NCBI GenBank assembly: GCA_026874595.1
Contig: CM049313.1
Span: 14,627,508 to 14,691,507, forward strand
DNA length: 64,000 nucleotides
Direction of reading: 5' to 3'
From: Sipunculus nudus
Lineage: Eukaryota; Annelida; Sipuncula; Golfingiida; Sipunculidae
Made by a program: the position numbers and the translations under genes. The notes beneath the pieces were generated by a model that saw only the letters and a list, made by a program, of their open reading frames with translations, did not search any database and was not told where the DNA came from. Of this stretch, positions 12,358 to 25,334 are shown one piece after another; the first letter of the stretch is position 1, and each line of letters begins with the position of its first letter.

Positions 12358-13640
12358 ACCAATTGTTTTTTCCAGCATGTTCCATTGCCCTTTCTGTAAA
12401 ATGTATTCTGCAAAACATAACGTGGCATATTTTCGGGTTTTAACGAAAATTCTTTGCTTTTAACCATCTTTTTGTATAAAATATATCTTGACCAAGTGTG
12501 TGTACACCTTTATAAGTGTTTTAAAGACAAGTTAATACTAGTTGTATCTATGCCAAATACATGCAGGTCATGTGTAATCATTTCCTTTATTTGTCTTTAG
12601 AAATTAAAATATTATTCACTGTTTTAGTTCATTAAAGTTATTGCAAAGCCCGTTTCTATGTTAAAAGGTTGGTATATAATAGAGTACGTAAGTAATAATA
12701 ATAATAATAATAATAACAATAATTATTATTATAATAACTATTATTATTATAATAATATTATTATTATTACTATTTGTTTTATGAAAAACAATCCACTTGT
12801 AGGAATATAATCCGTCTAGTATGTAAACATCTGCTTAACGGATCCATCAGCTAGATTTGTTAATAATTTCACTTAAGGATGACAGGTTCTTGTGGAAGGG
12901 ACTTTTATTATGTGACATAAAAGTGTGACGTTTAGTTTACAATGGAAGAATGGAAGCTCTAGGAGTTTTTTGTTGGGCATTTGACCAGGGGCTCGCAGAG
13001 AGACAAAAATGCTAACAGCGGGGGAGGGGTTGGTTTGCCTCATATTATCATCACTTTATAAAGAGATTAAACACAGTAACAGAATAAATAAAAAAAAAAA
13101 GGTATCATTTAGAAAAGTTTTTTAACAAGCCATGTTTTGTAAATGGTATAATATTAAGATTCAATAGGTTGTCCTATGGCCAGTAATATAAATAATAAAC
13201 CACATGAAAAACAAAGAATCACATCTTATATTTGGGGTACTGGATTTCTGATGTTATGCATTGCGTTTGTAATAACCCATAAGTCAACGTGTAGTGACTT
13301 TTTTTAAAGTCTCTTTTTAGGGGCGGATCCAGGATTAAGGAAAAGAAGGGGCCCAATCCAGGACGACTAATGAGAAAATCTGAAAAAAAGGTTATCAGGT
13401 CCGAAAAAGGGGCGGTCCAGGACACATATTTTTGTATGAAACCCTTAAAAAGTTTGCGGTGGCTGAAACAGGGGGTCTGGACCCCCTGGACTCCTCCCCT
13501 GTATCCGCTTCTGCTAGTTTTCATTGTATCACCATTAAATTTTAACTGAATATGCTCACTTCTTTCTAAAAAGCAGTGGGAATTATCATATATTTGTAAA
13601 TGCAGAATATTAGTAAGTGAGGGAATGTTATTGTGAATTA
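12358..13640 (+). repeat. Inner part of left arm, large inverted duplication
   Basis: Reverse complement of 25335-26580. Matches include ttccagcatgttccattgccc (in two runs, 12371-12391) with its complement near 26540, caaagcccgtttctatg at 12644 with its complement at 26270, and the sequence around tgaatatgctcacttc at 13547 with its complement near 25413. A family with the landmark ggggtccaggg/ggaccccct (13315-13510) is embedded here and also occurs at 17505-17660. Confidence 0.88.
12690..12775. repeat. Palindromic AAT/ATT microsatellite
   Basis: A run of (AAT)n is followed by interrupted (ATT)n, so the region can fold into a long imperfect hairpin. The matching site in the right arm (26165-26245) also carries an AAT/ATT tract, so the microsatellite predates or was shared by the duplication. 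Confidence 0.85.
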
Positions 13641-13949
13641 CCACGAAGAGGAGCACATCCCCCCCCTTATCAAGAATTATTGAGACGTTAGTACTTCTTT
13701 TGTCCATACATGCTTCAGTTTAAAGCGACCTGTTCACGTACCAGGTATGATCAATATACAGGAAATATAGTACTAGCAATAACCCGTGCTACGCACGGTT
13801 TTAGGGCAAGCAATTAGTTCTGATGTCAAATAATCTTTTATAGTTGAATATCTTGGTTGTACAATGCTACCATCATAAAATCTCTTTGAAGACGACATTG
13901 GTGTAAGTGTTCTGTCTTTGGGTTGACCTCCTTGATTTTAGTATAATTA

Positions 13950-14680
13950 ACCTTCATAGAAGACAAATTCTCTGAGGAACCAACGGTCATGGAAGTGGTT
14001 CAAATGACCCAATTACTGTGGGTTTAGACTTAAGATTTTGCGCAGAACAGCTCAGAGACCATGGGAATAAAGGTAAAAGACGAAACACAGAAGAAACATC
14101 GGTTTGAAGCTTTAAGAGGATTGATTTATGGAGTAGCGCGATGTGGTCACCAGATGGTCTGCGCGAAATTTACAGATTTTTCGATACTGATCAAGCCTTA
14201 ACGGTTTTGTTAAGCCTCATTGCAACACATTGCGCCCGGCGCATGATTATTCCTACCTGTGTAGAGGACTAATGGTTTTAGAACAAAATATTGGCGGATT
14301 AAATAATATCTTAAGAAGAAAATACCAGTGTTATATGTTATGATTATTTAACATTCCTGATATCTGAGTGTTTCAATAATTCTTGATAAGGGATGAAGAT
14401 ATTTACTTCAAGATGTCTCGCGAGCGTCCGGTTTTACATGGTAGTCAGTTGACCATTAATATTCATCCCGCTTGCACACAAGGGGGTCCAGGGAACCTTG
14501 CCATGCCTAACCTGGTAGACATTCAGAGGCCAATCATCACCGAAACAAATGCAAATTATCCGAGGACACCAAAACCACCAATCGTAACGGGTGCAGTTAT
14601 GTGCCATTTGTCTCTCAAACAATTAAGGGGGTCTTTTTTTAGCTTAATTGGATCGGCGGGCGACATGATTTTATCTTTTT
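13950..14680 (+). repeat. Diverged direct repeat, partner 20515-21265
   Basis: It shares ordered landmarks with 20515-21265: cttcatagaagacaaattc, aatactgtgggt, aagaaacatcggtttgaa, gacattcagaggccaatca and gcgggcgacatg. About 100 bases before the shared gacattcagagg differ completely. The 112-residue ORF at 14383-14721 overlaps it but is not preserved in the partner, so I do not call it a gene. Confidence 0.75.
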
Positions 14681-14689
14681 CTTTTCCCA

Positions 14690-15430
14690 ATTATCCAAAA
14701 TTAATTTTTGGAAGTGGCTAAACAGCCGGCAGGGTGCCGACAGTTTATTCCACGGCCTAAACAGCCGGCAGGGTACATTGACGTTGCCCTTGAGTCAAGC
14801 CCACTGGCTGAACTGTTGTCAAATGAATGTAACATTGTATGCTCTATTTAAGATCGTGATACACCATACTTTCCATTATTATTTTGACAATGAGCTGACA
14901 ATATAGTGCTGGCTTACCAAATTAGCTATTTTTATTACCTTTTTATAAGAAATGCCATTTCGTGAGGATATTTCTTGCATCATCTCACAACACAATAACT
15001 AAGTTCAAAAGCTTTTATTGGGTGTGGTGTAAGTTTGTTTTATACCTTTGATCAAGTAATTAACTGATTCAATGGCCATTTATTTGACATATCCTGAGTT
15101 ATTTGTTTTCACACACTAATTGTTTGTTTGCTCATAAGCACACTAGTGTATAACCTCTAAACAGTCTCTGGACACACATTCACATTTCTGATATTTTTTT
15201 ATCACAAAATCTATAAACTATCTTGTAAACATTAAAATTTTTATCAGAAAATTTATATAAAACTACCCTGTAACTATCACGAATGTGTACTTTTAATACC
15301 TACTCATTAGTACTTAACATACTTATTACATATAGACCAGCAAAATAGATAATTTGGTAAGTCATCCTTATATTGTCAGTTCATTGTCCAAATAATAATG
15401 GAAAGTACGGAGTATAAAACTGAAATAGGC
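14690..15430. other. Unassigned sequence with short duplicated motif
   Basis: taaacagccggcagggt occurs twice within 50 bases (14719 and 14758). The rest is AT-rich and carries no supported gene. Confidence 0.4.
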
Positions 15431-15434
15431 TGAA

Positions 15435-15570
15435 AAAGAGCTATACTGCTGGGTAAGGGTCGACCATGAAAAATCTCACGACTCCTCGGCTGATACTGAC
15501 GGAACTCACGATCTGTGCTATGTTGAGTCTGGTGCGCGTGACGAGACCACAGAAGTCGGTAAAAATGCAA
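15435..15570 (-). mobile_element. tRNA-derived SINE remnant
   Basis: On the minus strand it reads agatcgtgagttcc...atcagccgaggagtcgtgagattttt. The core cagccgagg...gagattttt is shared with copies at 51000-51250 and 53290-53425. The B-box region is damaged by an insertion. The 64-residue ORF here is incidental. Confidence 0.55.
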
Positions 15571-17504
15571 AGTTTAACATACGACTTGAACATATTATTT
15601 ATTTTACCACTCTTTATAACTGTACCATAGAGTGTTCAGTTGTTGAACAAATCCTATTCAATTCTAACCTGCTTTTACGCAGGAGTTCAGGGATTATGTC
15701 TCAAATAAAACCTTAGCACTCCAGTGTCAACTAGCTTATCGGATTTGAAGACATACATGGTTTGCCTTGTTCCAATGGGCTATGCACTTGCACCATAGAG
15801 TGCCATTTTTACTTAATGGTCAAAGCAACTTGTGTCCCTGTCATTCCCCAGGTTTGAGGGAGATCTTGTTAATCACTGACTGTTGTACTGGCCGAAAAAT
15901 TATGATATCAATGGGGTTTATGGTTTCGCCTTTAACAGAATATAATCTCTCGCTTAGTAGGATATAATTGTAACTGTTAGATCACAAAATGGAGATGCAT
16001 ATTCTAAAAAAGGTTTGTTTTCATATTATTTTCTTTTATTTAAAAAAATTTACTATAAACAAACATGATAATAAACATGACATTAATGATTTGTCATTCT
16101 TCTGCCATTTATTTTAATTCCTTGCCAGTGCTAACTTTCTGATGACTTGATTTGGTAAGATTGCCAGGCTTGAAATAACTTTAAGACATATTAGACTTAT
16201 AAAAGCTCCGATGATAATCCAAAATGAAAATGACGAAATGATTTTCACATTCCATTCGGTGTTATCTTTCCAACCATGCAAAACAGAACTCATCAGATTT
16301 GATGTTTTTCTGTCGGAATGCGATTGTATATTTATATGATTATGAACTTATAAACTGATATGGTTTATTTTTCCTTTAAACCTAAGATTGAATATTACTT
16401 AGTTTTGTTCCAGAATATGTACACAAGGGCCTAGTTGTGAAATAATCAATGTAACAAATTTTTTTTAAGGATTCTTTACCACACAGCGAACATTCACGCT
16501 GAACAGTGAAACTAATTCTTTATCTGGAATACATTATAAACTGTTACCTCTTCTGTCGATTTTAAATGGTTAACTTTACTAAGTGCCCCACTGGTCATAA
16601 TGCGCGCCTGAATTTATTTTGGTCTGTGATCCTATTCTTTTCTGCTAAGGAAAGTTTAAGAGAACCTGTATACACAACGTCTGAACATCCCAGGTCTAGT
16701 GATTATGAGTTGTGCCTTCATATATATAACACTGATTATTGCATTCTGTCATTCACAAAAAGAAACTGAAAAGTTTTACATTATCTTTTTGCATTGTTCA
16801 TTATCGCGAATAATGATGAAACAATATAGAGTGAAACTAAGAAATACCATTTCAGCTCTAGTCAATCAAAATCGGTTAGCTTCATTTTGATTAAATGTTC
16901 TTACCATTAAGAAAAAACACTGGAAATGTACCGGTTTCGCTCGAGGAAAATAGGTACACATAAATGGTGCCATCTGTAGTTTATATACTCGTAAAAGTCA
17001 CATGATCAATGTTTGGTAAAGCACATTATAAATTGTAGGTAATATCAAATATCAAATACAACAATAAGCGAATATAAGTTTAATACGCAAAGGTAACACT
17101 ATCCCTAACATAAAAACTATTTTTTATTTCCTGACATGAGAAGGAAGAACTGAAAAAGATCATTTTCACTCAATTCAACATAAGTAGCGTTACGTGCAAA
17201 TTACATTGACAGACCAGTCATGGGATCAATATGCTGGGTACTGGTCATAACATTATGAATACAAACACTTGTGATCAGCAAAGTTAAAATAAAGTAAAGA
17301 CAAATCTTATAATAATAATTCATTACACCTAAAAATTATTTAGTCATCTTTTCATCATCTCCAATAAATAAGGCTTGGAATGAAAGGAGTTTTTGTCTTG
17401 TACACGTTATGACAACTTTGAGCTTACAAACAAAATACTACTACAGAAATTTGAGCTGACAGTTGCGGCAGTTCCTGCTGTATTGGGTAACCGACATAAC
17501 GTTA
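15571..17504. other. Unassigned AT-rich sequence
   Basis: Overlapping ORFs at 16566-16890 lack family resemblance or splice support. No repeat stands out. Confidence 0.4.
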
Positions 17505-17660
17505 TATCTGTTGCCGGTTGAGGGAAAGGGGGTTTCCAGGAGGTCCGAACCCCCTTTCCTCGTCGTCACAACATTTTTAAGGGTGTCAGACTAAGTTTTG
17601 TGTCCGGGAACCCCCCCCCCCGTCTTTTCTGGACCTGGGACCTTTGTTATAGGTTTTCCA
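17505..17660 (+). repeat. Third copy of GGACCCCC-type repeat
   Basis: The stretch with ggtccgaaccccct, acatttttaagggt and ctggacctgggacct matches 25480-25640 in direct orientation and 13320-13500 inverted. It shows that this ~160-bp segment is a dispersed family and not unique to the inverted arms. Confidence 0.7.
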
Positions 17661-18920
17661 TACGTCCTGCCGTGGACTCCTCCTTTCATAAATGCTTGAT
17701 CAACCCCTGTGAGAGCATACGAGTATATAAATGAAGGTGTAGTCTGATCACAAATGATGCATCATTAAAAAGATTATTTTGCCGAATGTAAGTTTGGCAT
17801 ATAAAGTTGTATGAAGTAATTTCATATAACCACTCCTTTGTCATTTTTCCTAGGGGTGAATGTAACTTTAAGAATGTATTACTTAAGCCGTCTACACCCA
17901 GTGGTCATAAATAACATGTCATACTGACGCGTGTGGTTTAAGCTATCATTCGAGACCGAATTTGACTGGATACGTTTTGCAAAGTAAGTATTATGGGGCT
18001 TGTGACCATCCTAAAGTTGGTGGCCTTAAAATGAAAAATATATTCGTCATCCGACATAAAACATCCATTTACTCACTGAAAGCTTCCACTTTCATACTGC
18101 TATCAGGTATTTTATTTCCTACATATGTATACCTATCAAGTACACATGGTGAAAATTTGTCACCAAAATGGTACCGATGATCCAAATTTTGGGGTATGGT
18201 TGATGTACTAAATAAGGTTTTTGAATGTTTTCGAGTTCAGCTGTCCTTCATTCAAACGGGAATTTTTTATTCTTTGATTTTATTAAATAATGCCTGTCCA
18301 GGATTTTTAAACATGTATATCAATTCAGTGTGAATTGATGATTTCAAACTTACCGATTCCCTAAAATTATAATTAAGCATTTAAAGATATATTGATATAT
18401 TTAAATAAATTATATATTTTGTTGATTACTGTTAAATTCCAAAAGTGGACACGAGTATTGCACCATACGCGAAGGATATTTGAAATTGTTACAATCCAAT
18501 TATAAAATTAATACTAAAATTAAATAGCGAGGCAACAATGTCATGTTTGGAATTTACTTCAGAATATGATGACAAAAAAATGGCGATGTCAATGCAGGTG
18601 GTAAGACTAAGTTTTACCTTATGCAGTATACTCACGCACGCATTGTATATTTTTATGTATGTTCATTTTTCTGTATAAATAGAAAATCATCATATTATAG
18701 ATATCATAAATGTTTTATTGATTAAACCTCAAATAACAAGTTACACATGGTCCTTTGCGCTGGGCTGAATTTGACATGCACGCATTAATCATTTATATAA
18801 CGATTTAATGCAAAATATTTACTAAGGAACCTGGAACATTGGGAACGGTTGGAAGAACGATGCCTCGAGCAAAATCATATTTTTGTAACATGGTCCTAAA
18901 AAAAAATTTTAGCGACTCGG
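17661..18920. other. Unassigned AT-rich sequence
   Basis: The 72-residue ORF at 17962-18180 shows no recognisable domain. Nothing else can be supported. Confidence 0.4.
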
Positions 18921-18924
18921 ATTT

Positions 18925-19045
18925 CCCAGAAGAATTTACCAGGAACTCCCCGGATTATAAGTTAGAAGTTTCTGGGTCCAGCTGTTACGATTTCTGCCTG
19001 TCTGACTTGGAGCACTTCCTTGACCCTGGAAGACGAAGGTTGGTT
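18925..19045 (+). repeat. Single unit fragment of ~300-bp family
   Basis: aactccccggattataagttagaag followed by tctgggtccagctgttacga (given as separate runs) matches the diagnostic junction of the 28160-29780 units: ccctggatgccaagtt, then aggtccaacggttacgattt. Confidence 0.6.
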
Positions 19046-19087
19046 TCTCAGTGAATTTGTATTCTATGAAGTTAATTAAAAAAAATT

Positions 19088-19260
19088 AGCAAAGGTGTCC
19101 CTCATGAAAGTATGGGCGGATTCCGTGAGAGCACGAAATCCAAAATGGCCTCCATCGGCCATAGTGAATGTTTTTTTTTCAATGGTTTGTCCAACAATTT
19201 TGTTCAGTATATGGATAATGGGGTTTGGGGGATTAAGAATTCATATTTGACATCAATATC
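19088..19260 (+). repeat. Inverted partner of 20310-20500
   Basis: aaggtgtccctc, gcacgaaatccaaaatggc, ttgttcagtatatgg and ggggtttgggggatt reappear in reverse complement at 20310-20500. A direct-orientation relative of the 20310 copy is at 19960-20190. This is a local family of ~200-270-bp units in both orientations. Confidence 0.7.
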
Positions 19261-19959
19261 AATCATAAGCCACAGGGAAACCACAACCACACACGACGCT
19301 GCTCTTTCGTACAAATCTTCAGTGTACTTCATTTGAATAATTATGACACTTATTTTATTCAGCGAGGCTGGAGTACTGTTCTTTGTTTATATGAAATATG
19401 AAAACAGACTTCCTCATAGATTTGTACAAAGTAGTTATTTTAATACATTTAAAGAATTCGGAAGAAAATTCAAGAAAATTTTAGCCTTTACCCAGCTTTA
19501 CATGTATGTATGGAGCTATATGCATATAATTAAACATTTTTTTTTCAAAGAATTCATTGAGAAACATAGAAGTATACATTAATTGTTATATCATTTTCCA
19601 TTGTCAACTTCTTTTTTTTTTCAATTAATATATTTTAAAGGATCATACTGGAATTTAGATTCCGGTTCAATCATGGGTTTTAAAAGACAGAGACTGGTAG
19701 TAAGTCGACTTGATCTCTGACTTGGACTCAAAAAGCCTGCTCCCCAGCTCGCATATTGGAGTGTAATAACCTCGCCGTGGCCGAGACTTTTCTTATCAAT
19801 ATTTTTTTAAGGTTCATTTCTATAAGCAAACCTTTTCACCTATGAGATAACTACTGTGTATTTAGCATAGTTCGGTTGCATATGATTACACTCGGCAGGA
19901 CTAAACTCCCAGCAGAGGCTTTTATGAAGAATTACTTTAACAAAAAAAAAGCCTTTGCG

Positions 19960-20500
19960 CTAAAAATCAGCGGTCTCCTTAGATTGTAAGCTTACATTTG
20001 GTCAAATACCTATTCATTTAACATCAGATAAGAATTCCTCAGTTCAAGGAAAATTCAAGATTCCATATACTGAACAGTACTGAAGGCAACACCATTGAAA
20101 CAATAATTTTCAAAATGGAAGATTGCGGCCCCCTTGATTTCAGGCTTTTCTTGGTTACATCCTCTCTTTAACAAGAGACACCTTGCCATATTCTCAAGTA
20201 ATAATCCATGGATTAATAGACCATAAAAGGTTGTTATCGATGTCGTCTAACAAATTTGGGAAAATTTGGAAAATTACTTTTCGTTAGCTATAAATCGGGA
20301 GCCATCTTAGATTTTAAGTTATCAGTAGGTCAGATTACAAATTGGAGTTCAAATATCCGACCCCCAAACCCCCATATTCCATATACTGAACAATATTCCG
20401 TAACAAACCATAGGAAAAAATTCAAAATGGCGAAAGGCTGCTATTTTGGATTTCGGGCTCCCACGGATTAAACCCACACTTTTACGGGGGACACCTTGGT
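19960..20500 (-). repeat. Two tandem units of the 19088 family
   Basis: Units at 19960-20190 and 20256-20500 share ttagattttaag, ccatatactgaaca, ttcaaaatgg and gacacctt in the same order. Both are inverted relative to 19088-19260. The ORF at 20256-20471 is a by-product. Confidence 0.65.
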
Positions 20501-20514
20501 TAAATATTTTAATT

Positions 20515-21265
20515 CACGTTCATAGAAGACAAATTCAGTGAAAACCATTCTTAGCTCTCCACGGTCTCGGTCTAACTGAATGAAGTGCTCTAGATTACCA
20601 AAATACTGTGGGTCCGGAGGTCAGGTTTTGCCGAGATGAACTCAGACTAATTAGAATACATATGAATATAGAATAATAGGAAGAAACGTCAGTTTGAATC
20701 TTTTAATGACCTGGTTTGTGTAGTTACGCGGGGCGACCACCACGTGATTTGCGGGCTATGTAGAGGTTTGGTGCAACTGATCGCACCTTAACATTTTTTT
20801 GCTACAGGTACCGCCTCCTGCCGATAAATCCTATAGCTAATTTAAATTATTTAACCCATTGCATATTGTTGAAGCAAAAGCCAGCGCAAATCTTCCGCAT
20901 ATAGAACTACACGTCTACATTTGGCGTGAAACAATTACTGACGGCCTGGCTGGTCGCGCCCGGTGCAAGCGTATTCTACTTTTGTAGCCTAAAGCAGTGG
21001 TGGATCTAGAACAAAATGTTATAGGGGAGGGGTGTTGCATGATAGTTGAGGGTGTTGTAGGGGGTGACGCCCTCACACGGTGCGCTCTTTGTAGACATTC
21101 AGAGGCCAATCACCTCCAAAACAAATACCATTTAACCGAGGCCTCAAAAAACCACCACTAATCCGAAAAGCTTCAGTTGTTAGCTAATTATCTGTCAAAC
21201 AAAAAAACAGCTCTCTTTGGACCTAAATTTGTTCTGCGGGCGACATGTTTTCATTTTACAAGGCG
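20515..21265 (+). repeat. Diverged direct repeat, partner 13950-14680
   Basis: See 13950-14680 for shared landmarks. Both copies sit in the spacer of the large inverted duplication, about 6.6 kb apart. Confidence 0.75.
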
Positions 21266-21606
21266 TATTCATTCATGATTGGTTCGTTGCTTTGTTTTAT
21301 ATATATCAACGAGTTGAAAGTCACCTGAGCTAGCTGTCACTTTTTTGTCCGTCATTCCCCCGGTTTTACAGTTAAAAGGACACCAATTGTTATTTCTAAC
21401 CTAGGATTTATAACTTGAGGTAGCATCCCAGGCAAATCTACTAAATCTAAAATCAATCAAAGGGCTGTTTCATATGCATATTAGACCCACTAAAGTGTAC
21501 AATTAATTAATGTTCAAATGAATTTTTAACATTTTCAAAAATTAAAAAAAAATAAATGGTACACAATTTTAAGCAACCAATAACAGCAAACCACTTTTTA
21601 ATTGGC

Positions 21607-21680
21607 TAATATAAAACTACATGACAATATCTCAAAATATTTAATATAAAACTACATGACAATATCTCAAAATATTTTTT
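21607..21680 (+). repeat. Exact two-copy 38-bp tandem repeat
   Basis: aatataaaactacatgaca followed by atatctcaaaatattt occurs twice in succession with no visible difference. Confidence 0.85.
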
Positions 21681-24600
21681 TTCCTGCATCATGTTTCATT
21701 CTTACTGAAAATAGATTTTAAAATATTTTGATTCAGTCAAAAATTTTAAATTTTATTTTTAGACAAAATAGCTCATATATATACCTCAGTCCGTTCCAGG
21801 AAATATACAAATCTGCTAGATGACTTACTGGTATACGAAAACTATGCAATAAATAATTACGCGGGAGATAGTGAAAATGAAAAGGGAAATGTACGGGAAT
21901 AGGTTTCCGAGAAATTGTAGCCTGTGTGTGGGTATTAGCGCGTGCGTGTCCTAGCGCTGTTAGATAAATTAATAATATTTCATCTTTTTATTCTTCTTGT
22001 TAATATTTAATATTATTATTATTATTGCACGCTAACAAGTTAGGCACACATGCATTATTTTGCAATTCGGAAAAAAAATAAAATGCATAACGATTAGGAT
22101 TATAAAGATTAAACATCCATATAATTAAAATATATATACGAAATATAATAGTATGTATACTCTTTTCGAGTAAAACCATTCCTTTCGAAAGCTATATCTG
22201 AAGTCGTATTTACGAAGACCACTTATTGAACCGTCCACACCTTTGATCATTAATTATTTGGGCACAAATGCATATCGATCACAAAATATGGTAAATACGA
22301 TGACGAAAATGTATCTTGAAGCAATATTTGTTTACACTTATCCATAATAATCTATGATCTCTCTGAACATAAAATAACATCTATCTGGCACAAGGTTTGT
22401 AGGCAAAAGCATATATTTCAATTGACGGAATAATTGTTACATATCAAACCAAATTTTGTAAGAAGTGCCTTCCGGTCAATCCTTCAGGTGCCCATTCAGC
22501 AGATCAGAGTCCACAGTAGCAGGATAACAAACCGTTATCAGACCTTTACAAAATGAATGGAACGCGGTAAAGTCTGTTGAATCTATATTTCATTTTCATT
22601 TAAAAAATATACATATTAACATCATTTCTAATATACCAGACACTGGTTGCAGTTAATATGACCAAAACCAGTTTAAAGGTTAAATGCAGCCTGCTTCAGG
22701 TCAGAAGGTCACATTATCCATTCATCCTTTAATTGGCCCCATATTTTAAAGTTAAAATATTGGAGCTCAGCTAAGAAATATTAATAAATCTTTGAATATT
22801 AATCAATACTACACAATTGTTTTTATGATAAAGATCATACTAGTATAGGTGCGTTCTGGGCAGTGTGCGATGGGAGTGTACACTGCAGTCTGTATGGATT
22901 GAACCATTATTTCTATTGGACAACACCTGTATTGTTTTAGTAATTCCGGCGGCCGCAAATTTTTTATGAAGAATTTAATGTGTACCATATCATACACTCG
23001 TCGTCTATTCCACCAAGACCATCTGTTTAAATGCTGTGTCCGAATACGTATTTAGGAAAAAAAAACACAGGTTATTGAACTAATTTGTTGAGCCATCTAA
23101 ATATTTGATCACTGAGGAACTGTGCATTGATGTACCTCAGTCACGATATATGACATACAGGCAAGTAAGACAATTGTGAGAAAGGATGCAAGTGTTTACA
23201 GTTATCCTTAATAATATTTAACTGAAGGGGACATATTTGGCTTGTGACTTTGTTCAGATCTATGCACTCTGAGACTGTTGATACTTTTGAGTACAAATAA
23301 AGTTAATGAGGACTTATGAAGATCAGCTTGGTGTTTTATTCGTTTAGAATAAATATAACTCTATAAAAATATAGGTCAGTAATATTATCGATTTGCGTTG
23401 TTTAGACCAAGTTTTACATTCTAAGTTGTTTAGTTATAGTAGGAGATGTCCGACTGAGTTAATTAAAAATTGTTTTTGATTATAAAGTCATGTAAGTGAA
23501 TATGAATATGCTAAAGTTGTATTATGATGCTGAGACCGCCATTTTAGTGTTAGTCTTAAGTCCGTAGAAGCAAACACGATATATCTATCAGGAAAAGGGG
23601 CCTTGTCTTGAGTTTACCTACATATTCTTTTGTTCAGGAGTGTTGTCAGTGTTGGAGTTCTAAACCTCAGAACCTTTAGGGTGAATTTCAGAGAGTGTAT
23701 TGAGATACAGATAACGCATATATTGGATTTGGAATATAATTGGTCGATTTTGTTATTCAGACATATAGTTCCAAGCTTTCATTTATATAGACATTTTGTT
23801 TGCAATTTAATCGTTTCATACAGATATTTTTTACCTAAAACAGGAAATAGAAAGGCCTGCGAAATTAATTAAACCGCAGGCTTGCATGTAATAGAGTAAT
23901 TAATCGTGTAGCTATGGTACAGGTCTGATGTTAAAAAGTAATGGGAAAAAGAAAGTGATAAGAAACACAGGCTATTATTCTACAGGACATGATTTCTAGA
24001 TGAAATAATGAGTAACACCATTTTTCAAGTAACACCATATTTATTAAGCTACTGCATGTACAGAAACACTAAATTAACTAGACAGTTTACTACATAAAAA
24101 AAATGCAATACAGATTTATCGTAAAAAAGTACTTCACTCCTGCATATCTCAAGTAGACACCGTCTTATTTTTATTCAGTGAGTAGTATTATTGATCAAGT
24201 GTCATGTGGATCAGTCTGAACAATCATTTATTAGTTTATACATGAGGCTGGCTAGCCGCAACGCTACTAAAGTTTTTACGTTGATTCCGATTTTATAAGA
24301 AGCATTTCACAGAACAGAATAGCTTGTTATTACTTCCGTGTTTTTTCTGATCATTTGTCAGCAGTATGCCCATAGAAATCCGCATATGATTGATTTTATT
24401 TTTTCTGAACCTATGGTAACAACATAACCGTCTCTTTGACAACGTTGATTGCTATCCAGTCGAAAAATGTGCCTTTATTATTTATATTCCCATGCAAGTG
24501 ACAAAAGTTTTTTGCAATGTCAGGGTTTGATCATTCTCTTTACATAAATATGATGGCACATTGTGTTTAAAAAAGTACCACATTTTGCTGATATAAGTTT

Positions 24601-25334
24601 ATGCCTGACAGTGCGTCGATTTAGCATGTGGATTTGTTATGTGTAGGCATTGCATCCAGAGACTGGTAGCAAGTACAAAGTGTGACGTCACTTAAATCTG
24701 GCATAACATATTGTTTTTGTTCTACTTTAAAAATTAGGTAAATATTAACCTATTTGGATGGGAACTAGATTTTTTTTAGAATGACGTCACAGCGACGGGT
24801 AGACAATGCTCATAGATGTGCCAATTGTTTTTCATTTAACAAATGAAACAAATATGTTATATGATAATAAAATGAGATTTGGCATACGTTTGCTTGACCT
24901 TACTACAATGTAGTCCGAGCTAGAACTTATGCTATGTAGGTGGGTTTCTAAATATATTTAGTATATAAATATATGTATGTGTGTGTGGCAGCAGGTGCCA
25001 TGAAAATATGAATGAACTAACGTTCGTCATTTTTAACATCCGTTATTCGCCTTACCGTTTTCAAGTATTTTTTCAGAAAGAATAATCTTGCCAATCATTA
25101 AGTGCGATAGCTTACTTTCTGACAACCAGTAATTTTGGCACAAATCTGAAAAACTCAGCATTCTTGTAAATATTCTCGTATGTTTCTCGAAATTTTGACC
25201 GCATACAAGCATGTCTTTATCGAGGTTTCAATGATTATCTAGCGGCCATTTTGTTTTGGTTACTGGAGATAAAGTGCGCACGGCGCCGTGAGAATGTGCC
25301 GGGGTTTATAGGCACTGTTTGTCAAAATGGTAAT
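21681..25334. other. Spacer of inverted duplication, no gene seen
   Basis: A weak direct repeat is visible: 22190-22400 and 23025-23240 share ttattgaac, tttgatcatt/tttgatcact, and gtttaca.ttatcc.taataat in order. Otherwise the region is AT-rich with only short ORFs lacking recognisable domains. Confidence 0.45.

Noticed and set aside
13219-13707. 162-residue minus ORF
   Set aside because: It crosses the GGACCCCC-type dispersed repeat and the inverted arm; the other copies of the repeat do not keep the frame.
14383-14721. 112-residue plus ORF in the direct repeat
   Set aside because: The partner copy at 20515-21265 does not keep the frame, and no domain is recognisable.
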